Assembly (NCBI GenBank): GCA_900315945.1 | Contig: ONAZ01000005.1 | Coordinates: 1 to 64,000, forward strand | Origin: an uncultured Lachnospiraceae bacterium | GTDB lineage: Bacteria; Bacillota; Clostridia; Lachnospirales; Lachnospiraceae | Direction of reading: 5' to 3' | DNA length: 64,000 nt | In this document: positions 55,396 to 64,000 of the stretch, piece by piece | Position numbering within the stretch: the first letter of the stretch is position 1 | Layout: every line of letters begins with the position of its first letter | Notes under the pieces: generated by a model | What the model was told of the DNA's origin: nothing | What the model saw: the letters and a program-made list of their open reading frames with translations, nothing else | The model's database searches: none | Position numbers and translations under genes: made by a program

Positions 55396-55463
55396 CTCGG
55401 CTATTTTGGTTCGGCTTCGCCGAAAAGCCTCGACGTGTAGTCATTTGCTACGCAAATAACTAC
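55396..55463. repeat. Pair of hairpins upstream of the amylase gene
   Basis: Two inverted repeats lie side by side. One (55396-55432) has the core TTCGGC-tt-GCCGAA with outer CTCGGCT/AGCCTCG pairing. The other (55437-55463) is GTAGTcATTTGC with its complement and a three-base loop. With the next terminator and another hairpin (TTTTTGTGC/GCACAAAAA, about 55626-55648) they fill the 328-bp gap between ftsH and the amylase gene. No gene is seen there. Confidence 0.7.
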
Positions 55464-55470
55464 ATAAAGT

Positions 55471-55498
55471 AAAAAAGACAGCATCCGCTGTCCTTTTT
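55471..55498 (-). terminator. Terminator after ftsH
   Basis: On the minus strand, GGACAGC pairs with GCTGTC and is followed by six T residues; A- and T-runs on both sides also allow weak rightward function. It ends the hpt-ftsH transcript. Confidence 0.88.
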
Positions 55499-55690
55499 AG
55501 GAGAAGGTATTTTTACTATGGGGTTAGTAAAAATTAATATAATGTATTGGGGGTTTTTACGATTATTATTATATCCACGCGCAACATATAAGTGTTCACA
55601 AATATAACAAAACCTCGCTGTTGTTTTTGTGCATATAGCACAAAAAGAAGCCCTTTTACACTAATTCTTCACTTTAAGTACAGCCAAATC

Positions 55691-57514
55691 TTAGAATAAG
55701 CTCTCAAATTCTTCTCTTGTAATCTTTTCCTTCTCTATAAGAAGATTTGCGCAAGAATGTAATATTTCTTCGTTTTCTCTAAGAATCTTCTCAGCTCTAT
55801 CGTAGCATGAATCTACGATACTCTTTACTTCTTCATCTACTATTGCGGCAGTCTTTTCAGAATAACCTTTCTGATGCGCCAAGTCACGACCGATAAAGAC
55901 TTCTTCTTGATTATCATCAAGATTAATCATTCCCACCTTATCAGACATACCGTATTTTACAACCATATTACGCGCTTGCGCAGTAGCCTGCTTTATATCC
56001 TGGGACGCTCCAGTCGTTACATCATCAAAAATAATTGATTCAGCAATTCTACCACCCAGAGTAGCTGTAATTTCCTGAAGAATTCTACCCTTAGTCATAT
56101 GCATTCTATCCTTTTCAGGAAGAGGCATTGTATAACCTGCTGCACCTATTCCAGTAGGTATTATAGATACCGTATATACAGGTCCTATATCTGGCAATAC
56201 ATGGAATAATATTGCATGTCCTGCCTCATGATAAGCAGTAATCCTCTTATCTTCATCAGATATAATCTTACTCTTCTTCTCAGTTCCTAAGCCTACTTTA
56301 ACAAATGATTTTCTAATATCTTCCTGTACAATAAACTTTCTATTATCTTTTGCTGCTCTTATTGCTGCTTCATTAATTAGATTTTCTAGGTCTGCGCCCG
56401 TAAAACCAGCTGTAGTCTGAGCAATCTGTTTAAGATCCACATCATCACCAATAGCTTTCTTTCTACAATGCACTTCAAGAATCTCTTCTCTTCCTCTTAC
56501 ATCAGGAGGTCCAACAACAACCTTTCTATCGAATCGTCCTGGTCTTAGAATAGCAGGATCTAGTATATCTACTCTGTTAGTTGCCGCCATAACAATAATT
56601 CCTTGATTTACAGCAAAACCATCCATTTCAACAAGCATCTGATTAAGAGTCTGTTCTCTTTCATCATGTCCGCCGCCCATTCCTGTACCACGGCGTCTTG
56701 CAACAGCATCTATCTCGTCAATAAACACAATACATGGGGAATGCTTCTTGGCCTCATCGAAGAGATCTCTTACACGAGAAGCTCCAACACCAACAAACAT
56801 TTCCACGAAATCAGAACCGGAAATGCTAAAGAATGGTACGCCTGCTTCTCCAGCAATAGCTTTCGCAAGAAGTGTCTTACCTGTTCCTGGAGGTCCCTCA
56901 AGTAATATTCCCTTAGGAATTCTTGCGCCTATAGCTGTGTATTTGCCAGGATCTTTGAGGAAATCAACAACTTCTGCTAATTCTTCCTTCTCTTCAATAA
57001 GTCCCGCAACATCATTAAATCCTATGTCAATATCTTCGTTATTAGTCATTCTAGCTCTGCTTTTGCCAAAATTCATCATTTTAGCATTAGCGCCACCTGC
57101 TCCTCCACCTTGTCCACGAAACAGCATGAATATCAAGATAAATATGGCAACAATAGAAAGAATAGGCACAATCATCCCAAGCCATTCATCTCTTGGAACA
57201 TCTGACACCTTGTAGTTCTTAAAATTTTTGCCATCTAATTCTTTCTGAAATTCGTTGACATCAGATACATAAAGAGTCTGAGTCTTATCGTTATTATTAA
57301 ATGTTACAGTGGCTGTACCAGTTGGAACTGTGCTATTTTGCTTAATCATAATTGATGACACCGTTCCTTCAGACATGGCATTGTACAATTGTTCCTTGTT
57401 ATAAGTAACAGGATTCTGTCTAGAAAGGAAATACCACCCTACAACAATTAATACAATTATAAGTATGTACAGCCCAAACCCCGCGAAGGGACTTCTTGGC
57501 TTATTCTCGTTCAT
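55691..57514 (-). CDS. ftsH: ATP-dependent zinc metalloprotease FtsH
   Basis: FtsH is the membrane AAA+ protease that degrades damaged or regulatory membrane and cytoplasmic proteins. The 607-residue protein has two N-terminal helices (about 12-30 and 114-132), Walker A GPPGTGKT (207-214), the pore motif FVGVGA and SRH-region [18 protein letters not shown]. The zinc motif is HEAGH (429-433). The length is normal. It follows hpt by 30 bases, the usual tilS-hpt-ftsH order. Confidence 0.98.
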   Translation of the reverse strand: MNENKPRSPFAGFGLYILIIVLIVVGWYFLSRQNPVTYNKEQLYNAMSEGTVSSIMIKQNSTVPTGTATVTFNNNDKTQTLYVSDVNEFQKELDGKNFKNYKVSDVPRDEWLGMIVPILSIVAIFILIFMLFRGQGGGAGGANAKMMNFGKSRARMTNNEDIDIGFNDVAGLIEEKEELAEVVDFLKDPGKYTAIGARIPKGILLEGPPGTGKTLLAKAIAGEAGVPFFSISGSDFVEMFVGVGASRVRDLFDEAKKHSPCIVFIDEIDAVARRRGTGMGGGHDEREQTLNQMLVEMDGFAVNQGIIVMAATNRVDILDPAILRPGRFDRKVVVGPPDVRGREEILEVHCRKKAIGDDVDLKQIAQTTAGFTGADLENLINEAAIRAAKDNRKFIVQEDIRKSFVKVGLGTEKKSKIISDEDKRITAYHEAGHAILFHVLPDIGPVYTVSIIPTGIGAAGYTMPLPEKDRMHMTKGRILQEITATLGGRIAESIIFDDVTTGASQDIKQATAQARNMVVKYGMSDKVGMINLDDNQEEVFIGRDLAHQKGYSEKTAAIVDEEVKSIVDSCYDRAEKILRENEEILHSCANLLIEKEKITREEFESLF

Positions 57515-57544
57515 CCTTAACCCTCTTTTCCTTTTTTCTTTAAT

Positions 57545-58069
57545 CTAGTCAAATTCAACTACGCCTACGTAAGGCAAATTTCTGTATTTCTGATCATAGT
57601 CGAGACCGTAGCCCACAACAAATTTATCAGGAATGGTAAATCCCACATAATCTATATCAACATTTACCTCTCTTCTTTCAGGCTTATCTAGCAAACTACA
57701 TATCTTAACACTCTTTGCTTTTCTCTGAGTAAAGAACCCCTTTAATGTTGATAAAGTATTTCCTGTATCAACAATATCTTCAACAATAATTACGTTCTTG
57801 TCTTTCATAGAAAGGTCTATGTCTTTGACAATTTTAACTTCACCTGTAGAACGTGTTCCACTTCCATAGCTAGAAACTTGCATAAAATCCAAAGTTACAG
57901 GAATAGTAATCCTTTTTGCCAGCTCACAAGCAAAAAATGCAGCACCTCTTAATACACATACAAGAAATACCTCTTCCCCCTTGTACTCTTCATCTATCTC
58001 CTTCGCAAGCTCACGAATTCTACTATCAACGTCTTCTTCTTCAATCATTTTAACTACATGTTCACTCAT
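57545..58069 (-). CDS. hpt: Hypoxanthine phosphoribosyltransferase
   Basis: Hpt salvages hypoxanthine (and guanine) with PRPP. The 174-residue protein has VCVLRGAAFFACELAKRI, SSYGSGTRSTGEV and the PRPP motif VIIVEDIVDTGNTLS, with GYGLDYDQKYRNLPYVG at the end, all family features. It overlaps the tilS 3' end by eight bases, indicating coupling. Confidence 0.97.
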   Translation of the reverse strand: MSEHVVKMIEEEDVDSRIRELAKEIDEEYKGEEVFLVCVLRGAAFFACELAKRITIPVTLDFMQVSSYGSGTRSTGEVKIVKDIDLSMKDKNVIIVEDIVDTGNTLSTLKGFFTQRKAKSVKICSLLDKPERREVNVDIDYVGFTIPDKFVVGYGLDYDQKYRNLPYVGVVEFD

Positions 58070-59438
58070 CTATATCTTCTCCTGTAATCCGTACCTTAAG
58101 AATCCTTCTTGTAGCTTCATTCACTTTATAGTATTCGCTAATTCGATGACCAACAACATACATTACATGATTGCCGTCACAAAGTAACAACATACTATCT
58201 CTATACTGTGATGGTATTTTTTCATCAATCATATATCTATTAATGGGTTTTCTAGAGCCTTTATCATTAATAACTATATAATCTTTTTCTCTTCTATTTC
58301 TAAGAGAAAGCACCTCTGTAATTTTATCATAATCAAACATTTTCGTATAGGTTTTTGGTGTTATTTGTACATTTTTTGTATTAGGAATCACTTCTAATTC
58401 CACAGTCATATTATTAATATTTACAGTTTTTTTCTTATGACAATCGTCTAATACTATTTCTTCATATGTACCATTATTCGATTCTGCTTCAATATTAGTA
58501 AATATTTCAACAGAGTCGTAATTAGAGACAGCCATTAAACCATAAGGCAGATTCACCTTTCTGCCACTTGCTCCCATTATAAGATCTACTAGTTTATCAA
58601 CATGAACATTGGATATATCTTTAGAAGAACCGGCCATATTGCAGATAAAAGTATGCGAAACAAATTGAACTATTATTAATTCTTCCTTTAATAGCTTCTT
58701 GCTTAAGACGTTGCCTGTAACATACTTCTTATAAGCTATTTCAGCTTGTTTTCTTATGTATTCAACAGCCAAATCCTGCATCTTAGACAATTTAGACAAA
58801 TGTTCTATGGCGCTAGGGTTTATGTCAAGAAACTTTGGAATAATATTATGCCTAATATTATTTCTTGTGTAATCCATTTCCTCATTAGTAGAATCTGTAC
58901 AAAAAGACTGATTTCTACTTGCAAGATACGCTTCTATCTCTTTTCTGCTACATTCTATCAAGGGGCGAATAAAACTACCCCTGACCTTTTTAATGCCTCT
59001 TACTCCCTCTATTCCGGAGCCCCTAACCATGTTAAAAAGCATAGTTTCAGCATTGTCTTCCATATGATGGGCCGTAGCTATTTTACCTTCCATTATATGA
59101 TTATCAAAACAGCTATATCTTAATTGTCTTGCGGCTTCTTCTATAGATAGCCCCTTTTCTTTAGCGAACTTTATTGAATCCACACTATAAGAGTGAAGTT
59201 TAACCCCATGTTTTTTACAAAGTTCCTCTACAAATCTGGCGTCTTCTATGCTCTCTTCTCCTCTTATTCCATGTTCAACATGTATAGCCTCTAATTCAAA
59301 TTCCTTTTCTTTCCTTATTTCTTCTAGCACAAGAAGAAGGCACACCGAATCTGCGCCTCCTGAAACTGCGACATACACCTTATCGCCACTATTAATCATA
59401 TTGTATTCTTCAATTGTTTCTTTACATTTAGAAATCAT
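58062..59438 (-). CDS. tilS: tRNA(Ile)-lysidine synthase TilS
   Basis: TilS changes C34 of the minor tRNA-Ile to lysidine. The 458-residue protein has the PP-loop AVSGGADSVCLL (SGGADS, 27-32), EHGIRGEES, TAHHMEDNAETML and the C-terminal TilS domain, including RKPINRYMIDEKIP. There is no Shine-Dalgarno before the ATG. An extended -10 box (TGATATAAT) ends seven bases upstream, so the mRNA is predicted to start on the ATG itself. Confidence 0.95.
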   Translation of the reverse strand: MISKCKETIEEYNMINSGDKVYVAVSGGADSVCLLLVLEEIRKEKEFELEAIHVEHGIRGEESIEDARFVEELCKKHGVKLHSYSVDSIKFAKEKGLSIEEAARQLRYSCFDNHIMEGKIATAHHMEDNAETMLFNMVRGSGIEGVRGIKKVRGSFIRPLIECSRKEIEAYLASRNQSFCTDSTNEEMDYTRNNIRHNIIPKFLDINPSAIEHLSKLSKMQDLAVEYIRKQAEIAYKKYVTGNVLSKKLLKEELIIVQFVSHTFICNMAGSSKDISNVHVDKLVDLIMGASGRKVNLPYGLMAVSNYDSVEIFTNIEAESNNGTYEEIVLDDCHKKKTVNINNMTVELEVIPNTKNVQITPKTYTKMFDYDKITEVLSLRNRREKDYIVINDKGSRKPINRYMIDEKIPSQYRDSMLLLCDGNHVMYVVGHRISEYYKVNEATRRILKVRITGEDIDE

Positions 59439-59444
59439 AGATTT

Positions 59445-59453
59445 ATTATATCA
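59445..59453 (-). promoter_or_regulatory. Extended -10 promoter of tilS (leaderless)
   Basis: The minus strand reads TGATATAAT (59445-59453), a TGn-TATAAT extended -10. Six bases separate it from the ATG at 59438, so the standard transcription start would be the A of the start codon. No good -35 is visible, which extended -10 promoters do not need. Confidence 0.6.
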
Positions 59454-59461
59454 AAAACATT

Positions 59462-59499
59462 AAAAAAAGCACACTCTAACATAACATGAGCTGTGCTTT
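59462..59499 (-). terminator. Terminator after divIC
   Basis: On the minus strand, AAAGCACA pairs with TGTGCTTT and is followed by a run of seven T residues. It separates divIC from tilS, which supports a separate tilS promoter. Confidence 0.85.
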
Positions 59500-59500
59500 A

Positions 59501-59791
59501 TTATTTCTCACGGAAAATTGTCTCGTCTTCCCTAACTAGACCTAGTTTGTTCTTTGCCGTATTTTCTACATATTCAGATGTCTGGGTGTATCTCTCTTTA
59601 TCGCTTAATTCCTGAGCAACTTGTTGCTGTTCTTGAAGCTCCGCTCTCTTCTTAGCTTCAACTTCTTTAAGATTTAAGTCTTTCCTTATTAGCAAAATCA
59701 TAGCAACAGACATTGCAACAATGAGAAATAAGACAACGATAACAAAAGAAATACGTCCATTTACAGCCCGCCTCTTCCTCGGTCTTTGCAT
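59501..59791 (-). CDS. divIC: Septum formation initiator, DivIC/FtsB family
   Basis: DivIC (FtsB) is a small bitopic division protein that works with FtsL and DivIB/FtsQ. The 96-residue protein has a basic cytoplasmic start (MQRPRKRRAVNG), one membrane helix (about 14-34) and an outside coiled coil (NLKEVEAKKRAELQEQQQV). The terminal KNKLGLVREDETIF is the family end motif. It lies between the S4 gene and tilS as usual. A sigma-28-like sequence is found about 125 bases upstream. Confidence 0.93.
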   Translation of the reverse strand: MQRPRKRRAVNGRISFVIVVLFLIVAMSVAMILLIRKDLNLKEVEAKKRAELQEQQQVAQELSDKERYTQTSEYVENTAKNKLGLVREDETIFREK

Positions 59792-59917
59792 GGTTTATCT
59801 CCTTAATTTACATTGTTAGATTTTTGATGATTACTTATTCAAAGCTACACAACATCTTGTGTCTAACACACCAGACAAACACTATAAAATGGCAACTTAT
59901 AGAATCTGTCATCCTAT

Positions 59918-59944
59918 ATGTCGGCATTTTTCGTTAAAACTTTA
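59918..59944 (-). promoter_or_regulatory. Sigma-28-like sequence upstream of divIC
   Basis: The minus strand has TAAA (59941-59944), exactly 15 bases, then GCCGACAT (59918-59925), one base from the consensus. It lies in the 193-bp gap between the S4 gene and divIC. The gap otherwise holds nothing recognisable. A chance match cannot be excluded. Confidence 0.5.
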
Positions 59945-59984
59945 GACTAAAATTAAAAAATTTTTAAAAAAATTTAATTATTTT

Positions 59985-60230
59985 TTAATCCACGTATTCA
60001 AACAAGTCTTTTGCTTCTTCTTTCTTAGTTGTATCTTGTATATCTAATACCTTAACCTTAACAGATTTATTGCCAAATTCAATTTCTATTATATCTCCAA
60101 CCTTCACTTTCGTCGAAGACTTAGCCACTCTGTCATTTACTTTGACACGCCCTGCATCACATGCTTCCTGGGCTATTGTTCTTCTCTTAATTAATCTACT
60201 TACTTTCAAGTATTTATCTAATCTCATATT
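59985..60230 (-). CDS. S4-domain RNA-binding protein (HslR/RqcP type)
   Basis: The protein is 81 residues and consists of one S4 domain: [20 protein letters not shown] and [23 protein letters not shown]. Proteins of this type (RqcP/HslR) bind stalled 50S subunits and help in ribosome quality control. The start at 60230 follows GAGGAAA; the longer frame has no ribosome site. It sits between HU and divIC, a conserved place in Clostridia. Confidence 0.93.
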   Translation of the reverse strand, partial: NMRLDKYLKVSRLIKRRTIAQEACDAGRVKVNDRVAKSSTKVKVGDIIEIEFGNKSVKVKVLDIQDTTKKEEAKDLFEYVD

Positions 60231-60245
60231 ATTTCCTCTATAAAA

Positions 60246-60275
60246 CAAAACCCAAGACATTAAATGTCTTGGGTC
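60246..60275 (-). terminator. Terminator between HU and S4 genes
   Basis: On the minus strand, ACCCAAGACATT pairs with its complement AATGTCTTGGGT (60249-60273) and is followed by TTTGTTTTAT. It probably allows partial readthrough into the S4 gene, since HU is needed at much higher level. Confidence 0.8.
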
Positions 60276-60296
60276 AAAATTCTGTTTAAAAAAGAA

Positions 60297-60572
60297 TTAC
60301 TTATTTACAGCATCCTTTAAAGCCTTACCAGCCTTGAACTTAGGTGCCTTAGAAGCTGCGATCTTCATCTCTTCACCAGTTCTAGGATTTCTTCCTGTAC
60401 GAGCTGCTCTCTTAGATACTTCAAAAGTACCAAATCCAACTAATTGGATCTTCTCACCCTTCTTTAATTCTTCAGCAACAACTTCTGTGAATGCCTTTAA
60501 AGAAGCTTCAGCGTCCTTCTTAGAGATTCCAGCCTTGTCAGCCATAGCTGCAACTAATTCTGTTTTGTTCAT
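60297..60572 (-). CDS. hup: DNA-binding protein HU
   Basis: HU is the main histone-like DNA-bending protein. The 91-residue protein starts [20 protein letters not shown] and has [22 protein letters not shown], the DNA-binding arm signature, then [15 protein letters not shown]. The length is normal. A strong sigma-A promoter lies upstream. Confidence 0.99.
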   Translation of the reverse strand: MNKTELVAAMADKAGISKKDAEASLKAFTEVVAEELKKGEKIQLVGFGTFEVSKRAARTGRNPRTGEEMKIAASKAPKFKAGKALKDAVNK

Positions 60573-60641
60573 AGTTTTCTTCCTCCTCAGAATTTTAATA
60601 TAATAATTACTAGGTTCTTACCTAATTAATTTACAAATCTA

Positions 60642-60670
60642 TTTATAATGGTTTTATCCTACTTTGTCAA
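60642..60670 (-). promoter_or_regulatory. Promoter of HU gene
   Basis: The minus strand has a perfect TTGACA (60665-60670), 17 bases, and TATAAA (60642-60647). The leader to HU is about 65 bases. Nothing else is recognisable in the 226-bp gap. Confidence 0.9.
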
Positions 60671-60798
60671 GCAAAAATCCTTTATTTTCAAGGTTTTTTT
60701 GTGGATTAATACATTGTCACAATTTTTATTATAAATCTTTGTAACATAATACCATTGAAATATAATAAAATTCCTACTTTTTTCTTGTAAAACTCACT

Positions 60799-61980
60799 CT
60801 ATGTAGAGCTCTTTCCTGTCAATGTTCCAATCATATTAGAAAGAGTTGACAAATAATCAAGATCCGTACTGCTTGATGATGAACTATTAGAAGAATTCGT
60901 TGAATTCTTATTGCTAGTACTATTACTTGTATTTGTTGTAGTACTAGACGAACTATTTTCATCAGATAAATCTATAGCAATCTTTGCGGTAGCAGAATTA
61001 ACATATAATATCTTACTCCAATCATTAAAGCCTGTAGCTGTTACTTTCACATTATGTACACCATAAGGAACTGTTAGGGCTTCATTAGGATTTACCTGAT
61101 TACCATCGAGATAGACTGTAACGCCAGGCATAGATACCACAAAAGTAAGCTGACAGGTCTTAGGTCCACCCTTTTCAATATTTCCTAGGTCAATTACCGA
61201 TATTTCGCCCCTCTTAACATCGCATTTAACAGTACCACCATATCCATTATTAGCAACTGTAACATCATAACTACCCTCAGGCACTTCAGTTAACAAATCA
61301 GGGGTTATCTTCGCAAATATATAAGAGCCAATTTGTACCATACTACCATCGAAGTTGGCTGTATTAACAAATTGAATATATCCATGCCCTGTTGTTACTG
61401 CTATGGATAGCACGTTAGAGTCTTTTCCCACTATAGTAAGGGTATCGTTTTCTCCGATACTTAATATAGATACCGATTCATTACCAGCATACACGCAGAT
61501 ATTATCCGTATAGGAATATTGTGCATTTCCTATATAGATTCTATGTTTATCAGTATTAATAGAATAATTAGTAACTCCTGTCTGTGTCCAGGTCTTATCA
61601 GACATTTTAATACTACTTAGGGCATTAGACTTAAGCTTATCTCCAAGAACTACCGCTGTTCCTGGTGTAAAGTTCAGAGAACTGCTTTCATTACCATATT
61701 TATCCAGAAACTGTGTTGCAAGGCTGTATTTATAGCGAAGAGTTCGAGTTGTTACAGTATTATAGACAGTAACAGTCTCTTCTATCATATTAAGTTCCTG
61801 AATAATGCAAATATTATTATCAACCTTTGCATCTTCATTTTGTGAACTATTAGATGTTGGTAACGCTTTTGATTTACCAAAATGTGGTTCGCTTTCTCCA
61901 CAAGCACTAAGCATGGCAAGACCAAGCACAAGTATTAAAATAGCACATGCAATTTTCTTTATTCTGCATTTAACATTCAT
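60799..61980 (-). CDS. PEGA-domain lipoprotein
   Basis: The protein (about 393 residues) has a signal peptide with lipobox LSAC and the lipidated cysteine about residue 27, so it is anchored outside the cell. Two PEGA-like segments are seen (VPEGSYDVTVANNGYGG and MPGVTVYLDGNQVNPNEA...VPYGVHNVKVTATGF). A Ser/Asn/Thr-rich linker follows (about 340-375). PEGA domains are found in surface proteins. The start at 61980 follows GGAGA and overlaps the end of cca. Function unknown. Confidence 0.85.
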   Translation of the reverse strand: MNVKCRIKKIACAILILVLGLAMLSACGESEPHFGKSKALPTSNSSQNEDAKVDNNICIIQELNMIEETVTVYNTVTTRTLRYKYSLATQFLDKYGNESSSLNFTPGTAVVLGDKLKSNALSSIKMSDKTWTQTGVTNYSINTDKHRIYIGNAQYSYTDNICVYAGNESVSILSIGENDTLTIVGKDSNVLSIAVTTGHGYIQFVNTANFDGSMVQIGSYIFAKITPDLLTEVPEGSYDVTVANNGYGGTVKCDVKRGEISVIDLGNIEKGGPKTCQLTFVVSMPGVTVYLDGNQVNPNEALTVPYGVHNVKVTATGFNDWSKILYVNSATAKIAIDLSDENSSSSTTTNTSNSTSNKNSTNSSNSSSSSSTDLDYLSTLSNMIGTLTGKSST

Positions 61981-63325
61981 TGTTTTCTCCATGTTTTCGT
62001 ATCAATTTACCTGCTCTATCTCTAAGATACTCTTTATTATTCTTCTCGGGATTATTTAGTACTTCGTCAAAGAGCTCCTTTAATACCTTTCCTACTAGAG
62101 GACCCTCTTTTAATCCCATTTTGATTAAATCACTACCTGTTATCTTAAGATCACCTATACAAAGGGCTTGGTTTTTCTCTATAATACTATTATAGATTGC
62201 CTCAAATCCATCAATATATGCTAATTTTTCTTCCCTTTTATATTCTGATTGTGCAAGAGTATCAGCTCTATTAACAGCAAACAAATCAGGAAATGCCCCT
62301 ATTCCTATATCAACAATTTTATGTCGAACTTTTTTCTCCTCTAATTTCGGTCTCTCATCGTGATATCGAACTAGCCTAACCACCTTTTTTCTAGTTGCAT
62401 TATCCATCTTAAGGCGCCTAAGTACATCATTGGCAATCCTAGCACTTTCTACAGGATGACCATAGAAATGATTATACCCTTCCTTATCTGTAGTCTTTGA
62501 CTTTGGTTTTCCCGTATCATGAAGTAGCATCGTCAGTCTAAGCACACGATTTGACGGCACATTTTCCATAGAAATAACAGTATGCATACCAACACTATAC
62601 ATGTGATGCTTACTATTCTGCTCACATTTCATCATTTCGTCAAATTCTGGCAAAATATATTTTGTTAATCCTAGATTATATAATTCCAATATATGTCTTG
62701 GATTATCGGATTCTATTGTTTTTAGTAGCTCATCTCTAATTCTCTCACTACTTATATTTACAATACTAGGAGCAAGTTCTTCTATGGCTTCTTTTGTTTC
62801 ATCATCCACACTAAAGCCTAGTTGTGCGGAAAATCTTACTGCCCTAAGCATCCTTAGTGCATCCTCAGTAAATCTTTCTCTAGCATTACCGACACACCTT
62901 ATAACGCCATTTCTTAGGTCAGAGAGACCACCAAACTCATCTACTAGCCCTTCTGAATCATTATATGCCATAGCATTTATTGTAAAATCCCGCCTCAAGA
63001 GATCTTCCTTGAGATTACCTGTAAATTCAACAGAAGATGGATGCCTACTATCAAAGTACTCACCATCTATTCTGTATGTCGTAACTTCGTAACCCACTTT
63101 TCCCATTAATACAGTAACAGTTCCGTGCTCTATACCTGTATCAATGGTTTTGTTAAATATAGATTTGATTTCTTGAGGAAATGCATTTGTTGTAATATCC
63201 CAATCCTTCGGTTCACGCCCCAATATAGCGTCACGGACAGCGCCGCCTACTGCGTAGGCTTCGTGTCCGTGATTATGTAACATATCTATTATACGCTTTA
63301 CCTCTTTTGGTAACTCAACTCTCAT
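61970..63325 (-). CDS. cca: CCA tRNA nucleotidyltransferase
   Basis: This enzyme adds or repairs the 3'-CCA end of tRNAs. The protein (about 451 residues) has the nucleotidyltransferase motif AYAVGGAVRDAILGREPKDWD, then RRDFTINAMAY, the poly(A)-polymerase-like helical domain (LRMLRAVRFSAQL) and a C-terminal HD domain (MLLHDTGKPK, FYGHPVESARIA). The ATG at 63325 follows AAAGGAA and lies just past the proS stop. It overlaps the lipoprotein gene. Confidence 0.95.
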   Translation of the reverse strand: MRVELPKEVKRIIDMLHNHGHEAYAVGGAVRDAILGREPKDWDITTNAFPQEIKSIFNKTIDTGIEHGTVTVLMGKVGYEVTTYRIDGEYFDSRHPSSVEFTGNLKEDLLRRDFTINAMAYNDSEGLVDEFGGLSDLRNGVIRCVGNARERFTEDALRMLRAVRFSAQLGFSVDDETKEAIEELAPSIVNISSERIRDELLKTIESDNPRHILELYNLGLTKYILPEFDEMMKCEQNSKHHMYSVGMHTVISMENVPSNRVLRLTMLLHDTGKPKSKTTDKEGYNHFYGHPVESARIANDVLRRLKMDNATRKKVVRLVRYHDERPKLEEKKVRHKIVDIGIGAFPDLFAVNRADTLAQSEYKREEKLAYIDGFEAIYNSIIEKNQALCIGDLKITGSDLIKMGLKEGPLVGKVLKELFDEVLNNPEKNNKEYLRDRAGKLIRKHGENNEC

Positions 63326-63336
63326 ACAATATTCCT

Positions 63337-64000
63337 TTAATATGCTTTGCCCCAATATACTAATTTTTTAGCAGGCTTTCCGCAACATACACAGGTTGTT
63401 GCTATTTCTTCCTGCTCAAAAGGCATACATCTACTTGTGGCAGTGGTGTCTTCTTTAATCTTCTCTTCACACTCTACACTTCCGCACCACATACCTCTTA
63501 TAAAGCCTGGTTTTTCGTCAATAGCTTTAACAAATTCTTCATAGTTAGTAGCATCATTAATATGTGAATCTAAGTATTCTTTAGCTTTATCATACATATC
63601 TGACTGCATTTTATCCATTGTTTCTTGAACAGTCTCTACCACCTTATCAAGGCTGCAATCAATCTTTTCTCTTGTGTCCCTACGAACAATCACACATTTA
63701 CCCGCCTCAATATCCTTTGGTCCAATTTCAATACGAATTGCTACTCCGCACATCTCAGCCTCAGAGAACTTCCATCCAGGTGATTTGTCTGAATCGTCTA
63801 TTGTCGCTCTAATATCAGCATCCTGCAAGCTATCAAGAAGCTCATTAGCCTTATCTAGCACTCCTTCCTTTTTCTGTTGAATAGGAATAACACACACTTG
63901 CGTTGGTGCAATTTTAGGAGGCAAGCAAAGACCTGCATCGTCGCTGTGTACCATAATAATTGCTCCAATTAATCTAGTTGAAACACCCCAGGATGTCTGA
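63337..64000 (-). CDS. proS: Prolyl-tRNA synthetase, C-terminal part (runs off the window)
   Basis: About 221 C-terminal residues of ProRS are present; the frame continues past 64000. The motif [16 protein letters not shown], then [18 protein letters not shown], is class II motif 3 and its flanks. The anticodon-binding domain ([21 protein letters not shown]) and a C-terminal zinc-binding-like domain with [18 protein letters not shown] follow. The extra C-terminal domain marks the archaeal/eukaryotic-like type of ProRS, found in some Clostridia. It is followed by cca 12 bases away. Confidence 0.95.
   Translation of the reverse strand, partial: QTSWGVSTRLIGAIIMVHSDDAGLCLPPKIAPTQVCVIPIQQKKEGVLDKANELLDSLQDADIRATIDDSDKSPGWKFSEAEMCGVAIRIEIGPKDIEAGKCVIVRRDTREKIDCSLDKVVETVQETMDKMQSDMYDKAKEYLDSHINDATNYEEFVKAIDEKPGFIRGMWCGSVECEEKIKEDTTATSRCMPFEQEEIATTCVCCGKPAKKLVYWGKAY

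Overview
The window is a low-GC, strongly minus-strand-biased stretch of chromosome from a motile Firmicute. The flagellar gene order (flgM-flgN-flgK-flgK-flgL-fliW-csrA ... flaG-fliD-fliS-hag), the rpmG-secE-nusG-rplKA-rplJL block, the glgC/glgD pair and the hup-S4-divIC-tilS-hpt-ftsH block all fit Clostridia of the family Lachnospiraceae. I cannot name the genus from the sequence alone.

Region 1 (1-12.8 kb) is a late flagellar cluster read entirely leftward. Three sites match the sigma-28 (SigD/FliA) consensus: in front of flagellin (297-323), flaG (4174-4201) and flgM (12757-12783). The middle transcript carries the flagellar cap (FliD) and its chaperone (FliS). The right one carries the anti-sigma factor FlgM, the chaperone FlgN, two FlgK paralogues, FlgL and the FliW-CsrA switch. 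The flagellin leader contains a textbook CsrA hairpin (AGGA tetraloop) plus a GGA-type Shine-Dalgarno, so regulator and target lie together. A divergent [FeFe]-hydrogenase-like gene sits inside the cluster.

Region 2 (12.8-18.9 kb) holds an efflux operon (a PurF-like protein lacking the catalytic cysteine, an HlyD-type adaptor, an ABC ATPase and a MacB-type permease). It is bordered by three copies of a 230-275 bp palindromic element. Primary sequence differs between copies, but a long closing stem, a conserved internal loop, a junction helix and two hairpins with GGA-containing loops are kept by compensatory changes. This looks like a structured RNA family and is my main candidate for something undescribed; a CsrA-titrating role is a hypothesis.

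Region 3 (18.9-39.8 kb) is housekeeping: ribosomal proteins with a recognisable L10 leader/attenuator, nusG, secE, rpmG, spoVG, glgD/glgC, a PHP phosphoesterase, a PRPP-synthetase homologue, DnaI- and DnaD-type replication proteins next to a cluster of DnaA boxes, murC, an esterase, membrane proteins, a Na/phosphate cotransporter, a dGTPase and a split ThrE exporter.

Region 4 (39.8-51 kb) has signalling genes: an HD-GYP protein, a GNAT enzyme, CorA, two membrane chemoreceptors, a large Fe-S/FAD oxidoreductase and a fused 1-phosphofructokinase/HAD phosphatase. A sigma-28-type promoter and a terminator, with no gene between them, suggest a motility-coregulated small RNA at about 39.87-40.06 kb.

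Region 5 (51-64 kb) contains truA, a MATE transporter, an intracellular GH13 amylase, ftsH, hpt, tilS, divIC, an S4 protein, HU, a PEGA lipoprotein, the CCA-adding enzyme and the 3' part of proS. The sporulation genes yabP, yabQ and spoIIE, usually interleaved in this block in spore formers, are missing.
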